Of a stretch of DNA of 64,000 nucleotides, positions 1-12,597 are shown piece by piece. Under the pieces are notes generated by a model. The model did not search any database, had not been told where the DNA came from, and was given only the letters and a program-made list of their open reading frames with translations. The stretch lies in contig NC_041003.1 in NCBI RefSeq assembly GCF_004193775.1, forward strand, positions 49,280,111 through 49,344,110. The letters run 5' to 3'. How positions within the stretch are numbered: the first letter of the stretch is position 1; every line of letters starts with the position of its first letter. Position numbers and translations under genes: made by a program. Origin of the DNA: Glycine soja. Taxonomy: Eukaryota > Streptophyta > Magnoliopsida > Fabales > Fabaceae.

Positions 1-118
1 TATACTAGAATTCATAACTAGTAAGAGAATTCATCTTAAAGCCGATAAGGGTATGATAAGGGTATACGAAGCACAATAATGAAAACTTGCATTGAAAGAG
101 AACATGTTCTTAGAATGA

Positions 119-235
119 GTTTGGGTCTAACTCAATCCCAAAAGTTAGTTTATAGGATGAGGGTTGTCTCTCACTTATAAATTATATTTTGGCCTTATCT
201 GTACCCAATGTGGGACTCGGATTTTTTCCAATACA
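119..235. repeat. Dispersed legume-type repeat in MSH5 intron
   Basis: This stretch lies in the third MSH5 intron. It carries a block reading as a low-copy dispersed plant repeat, with the core CCAATGTGGGACT at about 207-219. The same core, inverted, occurs inside the 64-bp element at 50215-50278. No clear terminal inverted repeats or target-site duplication were found here, so the class is unknown and the boundaries are approximate. No coding potential was seen. Confidence 0.4.
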
Positions 236-465
236 TATCTTTTGGAACTTGAAAGCTACTTTAGAGTTAAATTTTAAAAAAATGTTTTAAAATTAAAGTT
301 AAAGTTGTTTGGCAATTTTATAAACTTTTAGCTTGAAAAAGCTTTTGTAGAATTATGTTTTGCACAACTTCTCCTTTTAAGAAGAAGAGAAACCAAAAAT
401 AAGGTGAGCAAAACACAACCTAAAACTGAACTCAAATACAACAATGATAAGTAAAGAAATCATAC

Positions 466-2189
466 CCAGATCAATAACTGGAAAGCCTCTGTCACCATCA
501 TCCCAAATTTCAAGTACATAAAGTTGGCGAAGGGTGGAATCATAATAAGAAACTCCTATTCTGTAAAGAATGATTTGAGAACTCACACTTGTTCATTAAA
601 AGAGAAGTAAAGAAAAATAAGGTGGAAAACATAAACATGTAACAGGAGCAAGCACATTCAGCTGCATATACCTTTTATAATTATCTAACCATTTTTTGCC
701 AGTCATAATTGGCAAATTAAACATTATATTTAAATTTCCATGTTTCTTAAACAATTTGCCACTCAATTTCAAATATCCTTCCTGCAACATCATTCTTCAC
801 ACATTTCACTCCCAGTGCAAGGGAACTGTCATTTTGTTGTTGCACCAAACAATTTTATGCAAGATTAGGCAACAGGTATTTGAGCTATTACAGGAAGCTT
901 ACCTATTACCGTTTAGGATGCAAGCCATGTAAACCTGTATAAAATCCAAAATTTCAAATTAAGAACTGAGGTTGCAGTGAATCAAATCTAACATTTAAGT
1001 AAAAAGGTTACAAGACCAACTATTGAACCCGAGGACTCTTGAATGTATAATCCCTAAGAAATTATATATGAACATATGGTTAAGATATCACTCTAATATT
1101 AACTATTTAAAAGATAAAAATTTAAAGCCTTTTCCCACTAGGCTAATAAATGTTCAATATCAATCAAAGTTAATTATGTAGCCATAAATTTAGTCGGTAT
1201 TCAATTTAAGTTATCGGTGAGATATCTCATCTTATGAGTGTTCATTTTAAATTACATTATTACAAAACTTGTTTATCAGATAAGCCTTACATTTTAATGT
1301 TTTCACATGTTGACTTCTAATATGAAACAGGTAAAACTTCTTACATAAAACTCATTGATATTGCGTAGATATATTCAACACAAGTTTGAGAAGATTTGTA
1401 AGCTTATCCCTCTCCCCCCCTGTTTTCTCTTCAATTTTTCAAGATGTTAATCTACTCCATTTCTCAGTTATGCTAATCACCTCCATATCAGCTTGCAATG
1501 CATTATAAAACCAAAAAACTTAATACATTTGTTGTACCACAACCATACCAAGTTACCAACAAATTTCTTGCTTAGAAGTAATCACGACATGAAATTGAAA
1601 CGTATTCTTCTTAAACTTGTCACTTCTAGTAAGTAGCAACTGGTAGGACAGAGGCATCATAAACTGATGAAGACAAGGCATGCCTCTTGCCACTGATGAC
1701 TGATAATTGTCCGTTGCTATTATACACTAAGCTTAATTCTATTGCTATAACAAATCTAACTAAATTAACAACAAAGTTAAAAGTCATTAGAGAATCAAAT
1801 ATCTAAGTGTTACTTGTTTGAAGCTATAAATGTAACGATTAAGCATAATCAGAATGTTCTGACACATTCGATTCAAGTTTAAACAAAGAGTTTAACCTAC
1901 AAATTGCAGTAATCTGGTTATCCGTGGAGAACAATAGCGCCATTTAAGTTTTAGACTAATCGATCTAAAGCGCAGTGTGTGTCATTCCATTGTCTGAATG
2001 CTAATGAAAAAATTTAATGAATCGGTAAAACTAAAAAGAGAAAAACGTGTAGTTTGTGGAATTTTCTTCTGCTTTCTTTTTCTACGAGTTTCCTCGGTAG
2101 CGAAACAGAGATACGAAACCAAAAATTTGCGGCAAAATGTGTGAAAGATGGACCTGAGGAACGGCATCGATCTCGTCCATGTCCTCCAT
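466..2189 (-). CDS. MSH5: MSH5, meiotic MutS homologue, 5' exons only (partial)
   Basis: MSH5 pairs with MSH4 as a meiosis-specific MutS heterodimer that stabilises recombination intermediates and promotes crossovers. Three coding exons are visible on the minus strand: 2189-2154, 934-903 and 560-466, all with GT-AG junctions and compatible phases. They give the N-terminal 54 residues, beginning MEDMDEIDAVPQ, then VYMACILNG, then IGVSYYDSTLRQLYVLEIWD. The motif YMAC-x-GVSYYD-x-RQL-x-VLE matches the plant MSH5 N-terminus as I know it. The MutS core, ATPase and remaining exons lie beyond the left edge. The start is the first ATG of the frame and splices in phase 0. The short first exon (12 codons) and 1.2-kb first intron make this gene easy for a predictor to miss. 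The start faces the Rab3GAP gene across a divergent intergenic region. Confidence 0.85.
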
Positions 2190-3530
2190 TTACAGAGATC
2201 TTGATTCTGCACTACCGAGTAAACGTAAATGCCACCACAATTTGAGCGCGCAAAATTCAAAATGCACGTTTCCTTTATATAGAGCTGCAGAAAATATCCA
2301 ACCCGTTTCCCTAGCAACTATTTATACGGCGTCATTTTTTGTATTTTTAAGAAGATAAGCCGGATAAAAAATGAGTTGGATAAGTATGTTTGGACTTTCG
2401 ACTAATGGAAAGAAATGAAATGAATTAATTGAAATAAATTGAATATTTGTTTGAATATATCTATCATAATGAAATTATCATTTCATTGTTTGGATACTAT
2501 GCGGAAAACAATAAATAATCATTTTTCATTTTCATATTATCTTTATTTTAAAAATATTAAAATACTAATTTAGTATTTGTTTGTTATACTTATAGCTTAA
2601 TAAAATATTCAGTTAAATAAGTTTTTGTCTATCAACTATGTTAAATTTTGATTTTTAACACCTCTTATTTTTTTTTATAGATTTTGGTGCCTTGTTAATC
2701 TTCCTTAACATTTTTAGTCTTGAAGTTAAAGTAGATTGTGAAGTACAGTCGTGTGAAATGAATATATTTGTCATCAAAACAAATGGCAACCTTAAGGGGG
2801 TGGCAGATGATATAATCTCTTTTAAGTAATTTTTGAGTTAAATTTAAAATTTCATATTAAATTTTATTATTTTATTTATAACATAATCTTATAACAAAAA
2901 TATTTAAACATAAATTATATTATGCCAAAATCAATTTTATCTAACATTCATTTAAATTCTACAATCAAATCCATTTAATTCAACAGTAATCGCTTGTTTT
3001 GTTTTTCCTTACTATTATGGTATGACAAATTTGGACTGCAGGAAAGGACAGACCGGCATGAATTTCGAGAAAACGAATTTAAGAGCGGCCAATCTGATCT
3101 AGTGCACTTGCCAATTGCCACGGACTCGTAGTATATAACGGAACGGACCAAAATTATTACTTTAATCTAAACAGAAAAAGAATAAATAAAATCCCAATTT
3201 ATTTTGATAAGAATCATGCTCGTATTTTAAAAAATTCGAATCTGCTACCGATGATACGTAAAAGACTTATTCTAACCTGATGAGTCTCTCGGTTGCAACT
3301 CAACTAAACTTTTAAACAAGAAAAAAATAAAAATAAAAATCCCCGTTTTGGATTGGGAATATTTTAGTGCAGAGAAGACCAAACCACAGAATTTGTGATG
3401 TTCCACTACTAGTACTGGTACTAGTTTATATGAAACCGTGTTGGTGTTGGTCTTCTTCCATCTACTCTTGGCATGACATGACTCTCAGCGTTTCAATCCT
3501 GACCTCATCATCTTCGCGTGTGCGCAGGGA
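2190..3530. other. Divergent intergenic region MSH5 / Rab3GAP
   Basis: This region holds the presumed promoters of both flanking genes, which are transcribed away from each other. A stretch around 2390-2560 is AT-rich and resembles a degraded MITE, but no clean inverted repeat or target duplication could be assigned. No convincing coding sequence was seen. Confidence 0.5.
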
Positions 3531-6500
3531 ATGGAGGAGCAGACTTTTGTTTCCAAAGCGAGAACCGCCTTTCATTCCGCGGCGGCGAAAGCGGAGCGTG
3601 TTCTCTTGGATTTCAAATCCGATCGAGGTTCTCCTCGCGCCACTTCACTATTTCTCTATTTTTAGATTTCTTTTTTTTCCTTTCCTTTTTATTCCTAACG
3701 GATGTGCCTTTTCTTCCTTCTCTTCTCTTCTTCTCCCTTTCTTCTTTTGGGAGATTTAACACAAAAATAAAAATTATAAAAATAAAAATAGTTATTATTG
3801 TTTTCGGAATTAGCATTGACTCAATTTGTTGACCGTCGTGAAGAAGATCACGATAAGCAATCGTCGCCAAACACCTTCACCGGCCAACAACCAGAAGCTG
3901 AATCTCCTCACACCAACGAAAACGATTCCAAGGTAATGGCAATTATTAATTTGGACTTGGAAGCAACGTTTGTTTGATTTGACAGTTAGGAACATAAAAT
4001 TTGGGAGATTGATAGTATTTAGGAGGGGAAACATTGAATTTAACTATTTCAATCCTACCGAGGTTGGATTCGTTGTTGTTTTGTTGCGTTTTTGTTTTTA
4101 TTCCCAACGTATATGCACTTCCGGGAGCTGCATTTGATTATCAAACAAAAGTATATTTGTTTGTTTCGTTAGTTTCTAATTAGAGGTTAGTATGGAATGG
4201 GAAATTTTGATCAGGATGTGTTGAAATTCATTGTTTGGAGAATCTAATGAACTCTGTTTTGATTCGTTCCCTCAATAACTTCCTCAAAATTTGTTTTGCA
4301 CACAATTAATTATGAAAATATATTTGCAGGAGTCCTGCAAAGTGAATAGTTATAATTCGAAATGTGTCTTGGCTTAAAGATGGTTGAAAACTTTTTATAT
4401 ATTTGTTTGCGTTTATGTCTAGGTATTTATTACGTGACATTTGTCCTGTAATTACTTACTTACACAATTGGTCTTTAATTGGATGGTGCAGCTTCGTAGT
4501 GAATTGAAGCATATAAAGTGGAGGCCTCCACATTTAGGAATAAAGCAGGATTGGCAGGATAGAATAAAGAACATCCGTAGAGGGAGAAAAGAAGTTGAAG
4601 ATACAGATAAAGTTGGGGATGCAAGCATGGCAGTTCCTTTTTATGACGATAATTTGTACCTCCTGAACATGAAGAATGATCTTGAGGCCAAGGTAAGAAA
4701 ATCTGAAACATTCTAACTCAAGGATTCATCTTCCAACTTTGAAAAGATGATTGAAGTCTCTAAACCAAGTTAAGTCAGGAGGATGCTAGCAAAGTCTGAT
4801 AATGTATGCTGACTACGAGCATTTTTGTTTTCAAAATAGTCTGTGTCAGATTGTGTCATCATCCTTTGACTAGTAAGTTAGGAATGCATGGTATGCTTGT
4901 GATAAATTGGTAATGCATGCTTTTTAGGAATCTCATGGTGCCCCTTTTTCCAGTAAAATCATCATTGAGGATACGATTGACATTTTCTTATTAATTTGCC
5001 TATTCAATTATACAAACGAGTATCTTATTGATTTTCCAATTCAATTACACATATGGGTTGCTTTAATGATGTATGGGTAAAAACTTTGATTCAGGCTTCA
5101 GAAGCAATTCCCTCAGTTGAAAGCTTAACTGCTGCAACTAAAGATCCCATTCCTCCATCATCTGTGCTAAAGCAATTGGCTATAGCTGTTGAGTAAGTTG
5201 TAATTGTTTTTGCATTTATTTTGCCTTCTGTTGTCCCATTTTCCTGCCACTTTTCATGAACTACTGAAAGGTTCTATTCAATGTTGTTGCATTCTATTTC
5301 TCTGATTGCAAGGTTCCCCTTCTCTATTTGGCACACCACATATTTGTTGAATGCAAGTTTTTATAGTTCAACAACATAAGAGTCTTGTTCTATCATTCAG
5401 AAAGATTTCTGCTCAACAATATATCTAATCTGTTCCGTAAAATTATTTACCTCTTGACTAGGGCTGGAAGTAAGGCAAAGTCAATGAAAGATTTAATAGC
5501 TTCATCAGGAGTTTCTTCACCTGCTAGAGAGAGGGCAGGCTTAAGTTTCTCGGCAGTTAAGGCTTTAGTGCTACGTGAAAAGGAGGACAAACTTACATCT
5601 GAGTTTACTAGCAATGAGAAAGTTGTGCAGTTAATTAATTCTCTGTTTGATCCAGGTATGTGAATTGAGGGTGGCTTGCTGATAATGCAATTATGTTAAA
5701 GAACATTTTAATGCCTGTCCTCATTTTCCTTAACCCATTATCTGTTATGATCTTTCACTTTCATTGTAATATTTGCAAGATATTCGCAGAAGGAGATTTC
5801 CTTAGAAGAAAGATCAACTCTAATCTAGAGGAAACTGCTATGACATCTTTGCCAAGAGATATTCATGGTGCACCTCCCGAGAGCCTTGTTGTTAAGCTAG
5901 CTGAAATCCTTGGAAACTACAAGACTCTTAGAAAAATGGCTCTTTTCTGGTGCAGGGTTGTTGCTGAAGTATGTTTAACTTGAAAAGAACTTCTAGTTCT
6001 GATATCGTAATCATACACCTTATTACTTACCCAGAACTCTAGATTTAATTTACATTATTGATCATTTTTTCCATTATATATAAACTATTATCTGAAGTAA
6101 CTGTCAGTTTAAGTGATTATGATCTTAGTAATAGACTGCATCATTACCATCATTAATATCTTCATCTTAGATCACATGATTTGGCCAGATAAATATGCAA
6201 GATCACTTGATGATGCCATGTTGATGAATGTCAAATTTTGTTTCCTACTTGTTTTGATTTTTAATAGTTATTTTAAAAGTTTGAAAACTTCATTTTGTTT
6301 GAGCAGTTAGATAGTGATTTTTTTTCCTTGTTTTATGCTGCTTCTTTTTATTTTTGAAATTCTGGTCTACTAAAGTTTGCACCCAATTTTATCCTTCCCT
6401 TCCCCTTTGCAAATAAATAAAATTTGTGGATAAGGCAGAAAATTATCCATATGCTGTGTTATTGCAAACTTTAAAGCTGTTTTCCTTTTTTTCCTTCTCA

Positions 6501-9500
6501 AATCTGTTTGTCTATAAAAGAAAAAAGAAAAAAAAAAGTCATATACAAACTTCTGGTTTAGGATCTGTAACAAGAATCACTAATCCTACTTTTCCTTAAT
6601 TACCAGCTGAAGAAGAATATTTTAAACTTATTTATTTATTTCACGGATACAGCTAAGAAAACTATGGTCTGAGGAACAATACTTACCAGGAGTCCCCCAG
6701 AATGAGATTCCTGATCTGAAGTCATGTCTTCTATATCAACATTTTCAAGTAATTAATTGCTGCATCTCTCGGAAAAGGTTCCGTATTATTGCCACCGAAT
6801 CTTTAGACTCTATGATGATGCAAGCTAATTCAGACATAAAAGAATCAACTGATTGTTGCGCTGGAGCTCCTGCAAGCCCTGTTCTATATGCTAGATTGAA
6901 TAGTGGGGAGCTTGTTCTTCGACTTGGTGCAGATCATCCTGCTGGAGATATGACATTGTTGGAAACTGGCGAGCCTGTGTATTCTCCAATCACTCAGGTT
7001 TGATAAATATATTTTTTTCTATATAATCACTATTTAAAATTATCTTATACTTGAGAACTTTGGGACCATTTCATGTAGGAAGGACCTTTGCTTACAGAAG
7101 ATCTAATCAGGGAAACAGAGGAGTTTGTGCTGCGGACAGGGAGGTCTGTATGCTAACTGATCCATGACGCAGTTTGTTATCTTAAATCTAAATGCACTTT
7201 CCGTTTTCCTTATACACAGTGTGTGAATCCCAATTTACTCTTTCATATGATGAACTTTTTTATCAAAATCATCAAGGTCATCTTGCTTCTTGGGCTCTTC
7301 ATTGCTTGTTAGATGTGTTCCTATATGCCTTTTTGAATTGTTTCGCATGATCTAAACCTATGATTATGACCTATTGACTCACATCTAGACTATGAACTCC
7401 CATGACCAGGGTCTGTGAATCTGGATTCTGAACCTCTGACCTATGTCTTTGGTCTTGTTTTTTCTTCTAATTTCTAGAATTTGCATTGATGAACTTGTTG
7501 ATCAACAAACATTCACAGAATGCTATTTTGTAATACCTTTATGATCATATGTCTGTTTCTTATGTAACTAATTTGTAAATGCTAGCTTTATTTAATTGCA
7601 GATGTGCATCAATCATGTAATAGCTTATAGTTAGCATTAGTTAGGCATTTTCTTCTTACTATGTTACATTTTATGGTCAGTGTTGGTGCTGGGTGCTCTC
7701 AACTGCTCTCAGATATGCAAGCTTTCAAGGTAAGGCTCTCCCTGGAAGGGAACTTTTCTTACTGACATTGTGAATGCTTCTTACTATGTTGAATGTGCCT
7801 AATGTTCAGTCTGAGTTAGTTCTGTATGTTATGATATTTTAGGCTGCAAATCCTGGATGTATCTTGGAGGATTTTGTAAGATGGTACTCTCCTCCTGATT
7901 GGACAGATAATGAAGCAAGTACAGAGGATAGTGATGTTTTTGATAGTGGGGAGCCATTGTCTACCAGAGGTCAGCTAAGTCAGCGAATGCAAAAAGAAGG
8001 TGTATTTTTAGTCTTTTCCATTGTAGATTGATATCCTTAAATTCTGCTGCAAGGCTATTTTGTGGTCTTTTTCTATGTAAATGGACCATCAACATCTGAT
8101 AAAATTGTGGATTTACTTTGCTTGGAACAACTGTTCATTGTATCTTGTCATCAATTGTGAGTAAAATTTTGCTCCATGCTTATAAATTTTACCATCATTT
8201 ATGTGTTCTTTATGGCTTTGATTTCCAAAGAGGTTGTGATTTGGTAAGTTGTGAGGAAGATATGCATGGAATCTACACTATGTATGCTGGGAATTGTTTA
8301 TTGCAGTCTAATGTAGGAACTTTGTGGCAAACTGATCAGTTTTGGGTCCAGAATGTCTAAATGTAGAGTTTGAATAATTTTGAATGTTGAATTAATAATT
8401 TCATTGTCAGTCAATTGATATCAGCATAGATATTCAGATTTCATATTCCTAATTCCCTTGGGCAAACCATGGAATTGAAAGTGTTGAAACCCTATGCCTC
8501 AATCTTTGTAGCAGTTATGTAAGATATATATTACCTAAACTGGATATCATATCGCATCTATGATAACGCATATGGAGATAAGTAAATCTTTTATTATAAG
8601 TTATAACACAAAATCTGCAAGAAATATGGGAACTGTTGAGCATTTATTTTCTTCTGATTTCATATTATTAAACTTGTCTGAATTGTAGGTAATTTGTGGC
8701 GTGAATTGTGGGAAACATCCAAACCAGTACCTGCTGTTAAGCAGGCACCTCTGTTTGATGAGGATTTGGCATTGTAAGTTGGTGATGAAGATTTTTTGCA
8801 TTAATTTATATATTTCAACCCTAAATCCATCTCTTGAATCCCATGTTACATCCATTTATAGGGAGGGCATCCTCAATGCATTTGAAGACATCCATCCATC
8901 TGATCTTTTTGGACAGCTGTTTGTTTCGTTAGTAAGTTCTTTATTTTATCTTTTTATCACATTGGTTAATTTGGTTGTGTATATATAGTTGCCATTTGTC
9001 CACATAATGGATCTCTGAAGTATTAATATTTTTAAAAAATATCCTTCATTATCCATAACTGTATCAATATTAATTATTTAAAAAATATTTTAACACTTCT
9101 AAAGCATTTGTTAGTCTAAAAATACTTCAACTTGTCTGTTTTGAGCTGGCTCCAACCACTTATAAAGGCATTTGTTAGTATAAATTCTTCAACTTTTGTG
9201 TTTTAACCTGGCTCAAACCGGAGTATTCAAATCTCCAATGGGATGTCTGGTTATGGGGGTCCTAGATAAAAAAATTTGGTTTTGAGAAAGGTAAAGGAAA
9301 AAAATGGAAATTGTGCAAACATACTTGTCATCTTCCTGTATAAATTTAAAGGAGATGAAATGTTGTATTACTTTTAATATTTTTCTGTTTAAGGAGGGGG
9401 GATAAGGCTTTTATTGTTGTAAGGATGGGGGATGTTCTTCCTGTTACATAGGACTAATAGTAATATCCTGTTTCATTCAAGAAAATTGATAGCCTTCATA

Positions 9501-10873
9501 GGAGGCAGTGTACTGTCAATTAAATACAATATTAAACAACTTTGTCCTTTTTTCCTAATAAAAAATGTAAAACAGGCATTTAGTAAATCTCCTTTCCGTA
9601 CAGACTTCAGTAGCATTGGCTGTTAAAGTTTTATGAAAATTAAAGCATTTGCTCTTTTATGTCACCAATTTTGGTTGAAAAGAAATATAATTGTTCTTAA
9701 CTTTTTATTATTTCAGATTTTTTAAATTACATAAAGTATTTTGTTCCACAAAGTTGCTTAATTGATGAATTATCCTATCATATAATCATGTTTGTAAAGT
9801 TTCTTGATAGAAATTTAGCCTGTTCTTTCATCTTTGTATAAGTTGACTCGATTTGATTAATATGTATTGATGTTTATACCATTTCTATACCTTTCTAATC
9901 AAAACCTTTGGTTTTAATTATATAGCTTGGTTTAGGATTTGCAATTGCCGAACCTATGCTGTCTAGTAACAGTGACTTCTCGAAGTTATTCTATGACTGC
10001 AAGGAGTACATAATTGTTGCTTGTCAAAACAACAAATTGAATGAGAAAGTTGATGATCTTGTTCAGGTTGGTACTCCTAGACTAAGTGACTTATGAAGTT
10101 ATATAGCATCTCCCTGAATCCTTGTGAAGCCTCTCTATTGATCAATACCTAAATGAAATACATGGTCAATATGACATGTAATCCAGTGGAGAAATTTATT
10201 TCTTTATCCTCGTATTTGAACAGTTATTCACTATATAAATAAACTTACGAAGCATAGTCCTGAAGAAAAAGGAACACTCCAAGACTATCACAATGCGTGA
10301 AATTTGTAACTTTTACCTAGCTCACCTTCCAGAACTATTTAGTTTTCTGTTTTTTTTTTTTTTTGACATACAAGCTCGTTGTGCAAGATAACCCTACTTG
10401 TTAGCCATGGGGATGAAAAATCATTCCCCGGGAAATGTAAATTGTTAATAAAACTGTTGGTAGTTGATTTATTGTTAATAACATTTTTTTTTAAGCGAAG
10501 ACATGTAATAACATCATTCAATAGAGGATTTAATGTTCATATTCCTGTGTAGGTATATGAAACAGTGGAGAAAATGTTATTGGATCCTGAAGAAGCTCTA
10601 AAGATGATTAGGCAGACAGAGGAATCAACAATGGTTACCGGTGAACCAAGGAGCCCGTTTAGGACGCTTAGCCTTATCTTTGGAGGCAAAGATAAATTAT
10701 TGAGGAAGTCTGTCTCAAAAGATCAGACAAACGACGAAGAGAAGTCAGGTCGGCAGTCATTCTCTAGTTTCTTTGACAGCAAGTCATCTTTGTTTGGAAA
10801 GAAGCCTCCCAAGTCTGGGTTCCCATCTCCTTCTGCTAAATCTTCAATCGATACTGGTTGGACAGTTGTTTAG
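3531..10873 (+). CDS. Rab3GAP catalytic subunit homologue, 14 exons, 706 aa
   Basis: This is a homologue of the catalytic subunit of the Rab3 GTPase-activating complex, which in animals acts on Rab3/Rab18 in membrane traffic and autophagy. Exons: 3531-3627, 3814-3932, 4492-4692, 5095-5192, 5462-5655, 5790-5968, 6653-6997, 7079-7143, 7681-7729, 7843-7999, 8689-8773, 8862-8931, 9926-10066, 10553-10873. They sum to 2121 bp. Family marks are VINCCISRKR (about residue 330), ANPGCILEDFVRWYSPPDW (about 451-469) and NLWRELWETSKPVPAVKQAP (about 502 onward). The ANPGC...RWYSP block is the best conserved part of the family and probably covers the GAP arginine region; I could not verify that residue. The protein is shorter than the roughly 980-aa animal form, as expected for plant members. 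The C-terminus is Ser/Lys-rich and ends WTVV. The start is the ATG at 3531, which opens the frame MEEQTFVSKARTAFHSAAAK. The gene sits immediately upstream of OGDC-E2, as I recall it does in Arabidopsis. Confidence 0.9.
9104..9223. repeat. Diverged tandem duplication in Rab3GAP intron 12
   Basis: Two diverged copies of a unit of about 65 bp lie head to tail. Each begins CATTTGTTAGT and contains a TTCAACTT...GGCTC-AACC stretch. They are within the intron 8932-9925 and look non-coding. Confidence 0.5.
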
Positions 10874-12467
10874 ACAAATTTCATCTTCCGCTGTGTTTAT
10901 TGAGGATAAGCAATATTTTTGGGTTCCCCCTCCCCCTGAAGAGTGCAGATAACTGTAAATTTTCTCTATTCTTTTGCCAGATACTTGGTGGTTGTATTAT
11001 GTAGAAATTTTAATTTATACTTCATTCTTTTTTATTCGAGGGAATTGAAGATATAGCTTTCGGGCCTTTAGTAAACATTTTGTTTGTTCTACCTGTGCCA
11101 ATACTTGCAATCTCCTCGAGTGTTGGACTTTGAGGATACTCCTCAACTTGTCTGTTGGAATTCGGTCATGGTTGACGTGTCGTGAAGTTCTCGGTAAAAA
11201 AATAATAATAAAACATTAAAATATATCGTAATATATAAAATAGTAATGCTTGCTTTTGGGTAGTTTAGTCTTTGTCACAAAAATTGATCTATTAACATAG
11301 CAAAGTGAATTTATGTTTGAGAAATTGTATTTGGACATGAATATTGTTGAAAAAGTTAGAAGAGAAGAGACTGGAATAAAATATTTAGTGTAGTTAGGAT
11401 TCAAAATGAATTGAGTTCAGTTTTGTCTTATTCAACTCATGCATATGAGTTCGATTGGAGTTTGATATGAATGTTTTTTTCAACTGGAACTTAACTCTAT
11501 TCAAACTCACGAATAGTTCCTTAATTAACTTAAATGACATGAACAAAAAGTTAAATTTTTTAAATCTTATACATTTTAAATTTTAAATTTATTAGTAGAT
11601 TTAAATAAAATGATTGCTTAACTTTTTAAAAATACAAATTTAAACTTATTCTATTAATTTTGTAGGTCACGAGATATGACTAAAAGAAAAATATAATTGC
11701 AACCAAAGTCTACATAATTAAAAACTACTCACCCTACATATATAAATTAATAGAAAACTCAATCAATTTTATATATACATACATATTGGGCTGATTTATA
11801 AACCAAATAAGATATTATTTAAGTTTGACTCATTTATTTAATGGGTTCAAATTTTAGCTTAAATTCGACTCATTTGATTCATGAACCAAATTCAATGAGT
11901 TGCTTGTTCAATCAAGTTTCAAATTATTTTTGAGTTATTTCAATTCATTATTATCCCTAAATATAATAAAGAGGGATAAAAAGGAAAGAAATGTTCTATG
12001 AAGAAAGGCAACACTTTAAGATGGACTTGACAGTTTCAAATATAATTTTCTATAATAACACATAAACATAATCAATGATGATAAATTTGTCTAATATGAA
12101 AAACTTATATTATTAAATATCAATCAATAATTAATTTTTTGTTAAATAAAGACTATACTTATAAGAGATTTACTAATATTTTTTTGTTTTTGCTGAATAT
12201 ATATTTTTTTGTGGGTAGTAATCCCACTGAATCAAGGGCAGGAACAATTTGGTTTTCATGAGATTGTAATCGCTACCAAGTCTAGAATAGCTAATACTAA
12301 TGGGCAACGCCAATGACACTTGAGATATTTTATAATCTAAATGCGAACTAAAGATACAACAAAAGACACATTGATACAACCATGCAGTAGTGCATCAACC
12401 ATCCTGATCCTGAGCTCAGTTCTCACATTTAAGTAATCCTGTTTCTTTCGTGACCTCCCTTGACTAT
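10874..12467. other. Rab3GAP 3' UTR and AT-rich intergenic DNA
   Basis: The first few hundred bases are the likely 3' UTR of the Rab3GAP gene. The rest is AT-rich with no supported gene. A stretch around 11400-11960 repeats words of the type TTCAAACTCA/GAGTT and may be a decayed repeat, not classified. Confidence 0.5.
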
Positions 12468-12597
12468 CTATTCATCTTCTATTTCATTTGAATCGTCAAC
12501 CTTCTGCTCTTCGTTTGACTTATCGTATCCGAAAGAGTTGGTAAGAAAACCTGGCACGACAAAATTTGCTATGAAGTATGCCGATAGAAGCACCGCA
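12468..12597 (-). CDS. Orphan C-terminal exon of an unidentified protein
   Basis: After a good acceptor (TTGCAG ending at 12598) the minus strand is open for 42 codons to a TAG at 12470-12468. The peptide starts with a hydrophobic segment, AVLLSAYFIANFVVPGFL, that would make a membrane helix. It is followed by TNSFGYDKSNEEQKVDD and an acidic end. Hydrophobic helix, polar tail and clean splice site all look like a true terminal exon. A candidate upstream exon on the same strand is at about 14371-14298 (WNVDNIVLTAKHILVHWPHA...), with acceptor TTTCAG and donor GTGAGG in compatible phase, but it is short and may be chance. I do not recognise the family. It could be the last exon of a gene whose other exons I missed, or a fragment left by a rearrangement. 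Confidence 0.4.

Noticed and set aside
377..586. Minus-strand 69-aa frame taken as a gene
   Set aside because: Only 560-466 is coding (MSH5 exon 3); the rest is intron on either side.
3367..3759. Plus-strand 130-aa frame at the start of the Rab3GAP gene
   Set aside because: It is out of frame with the true first exon and runs through its first intron.
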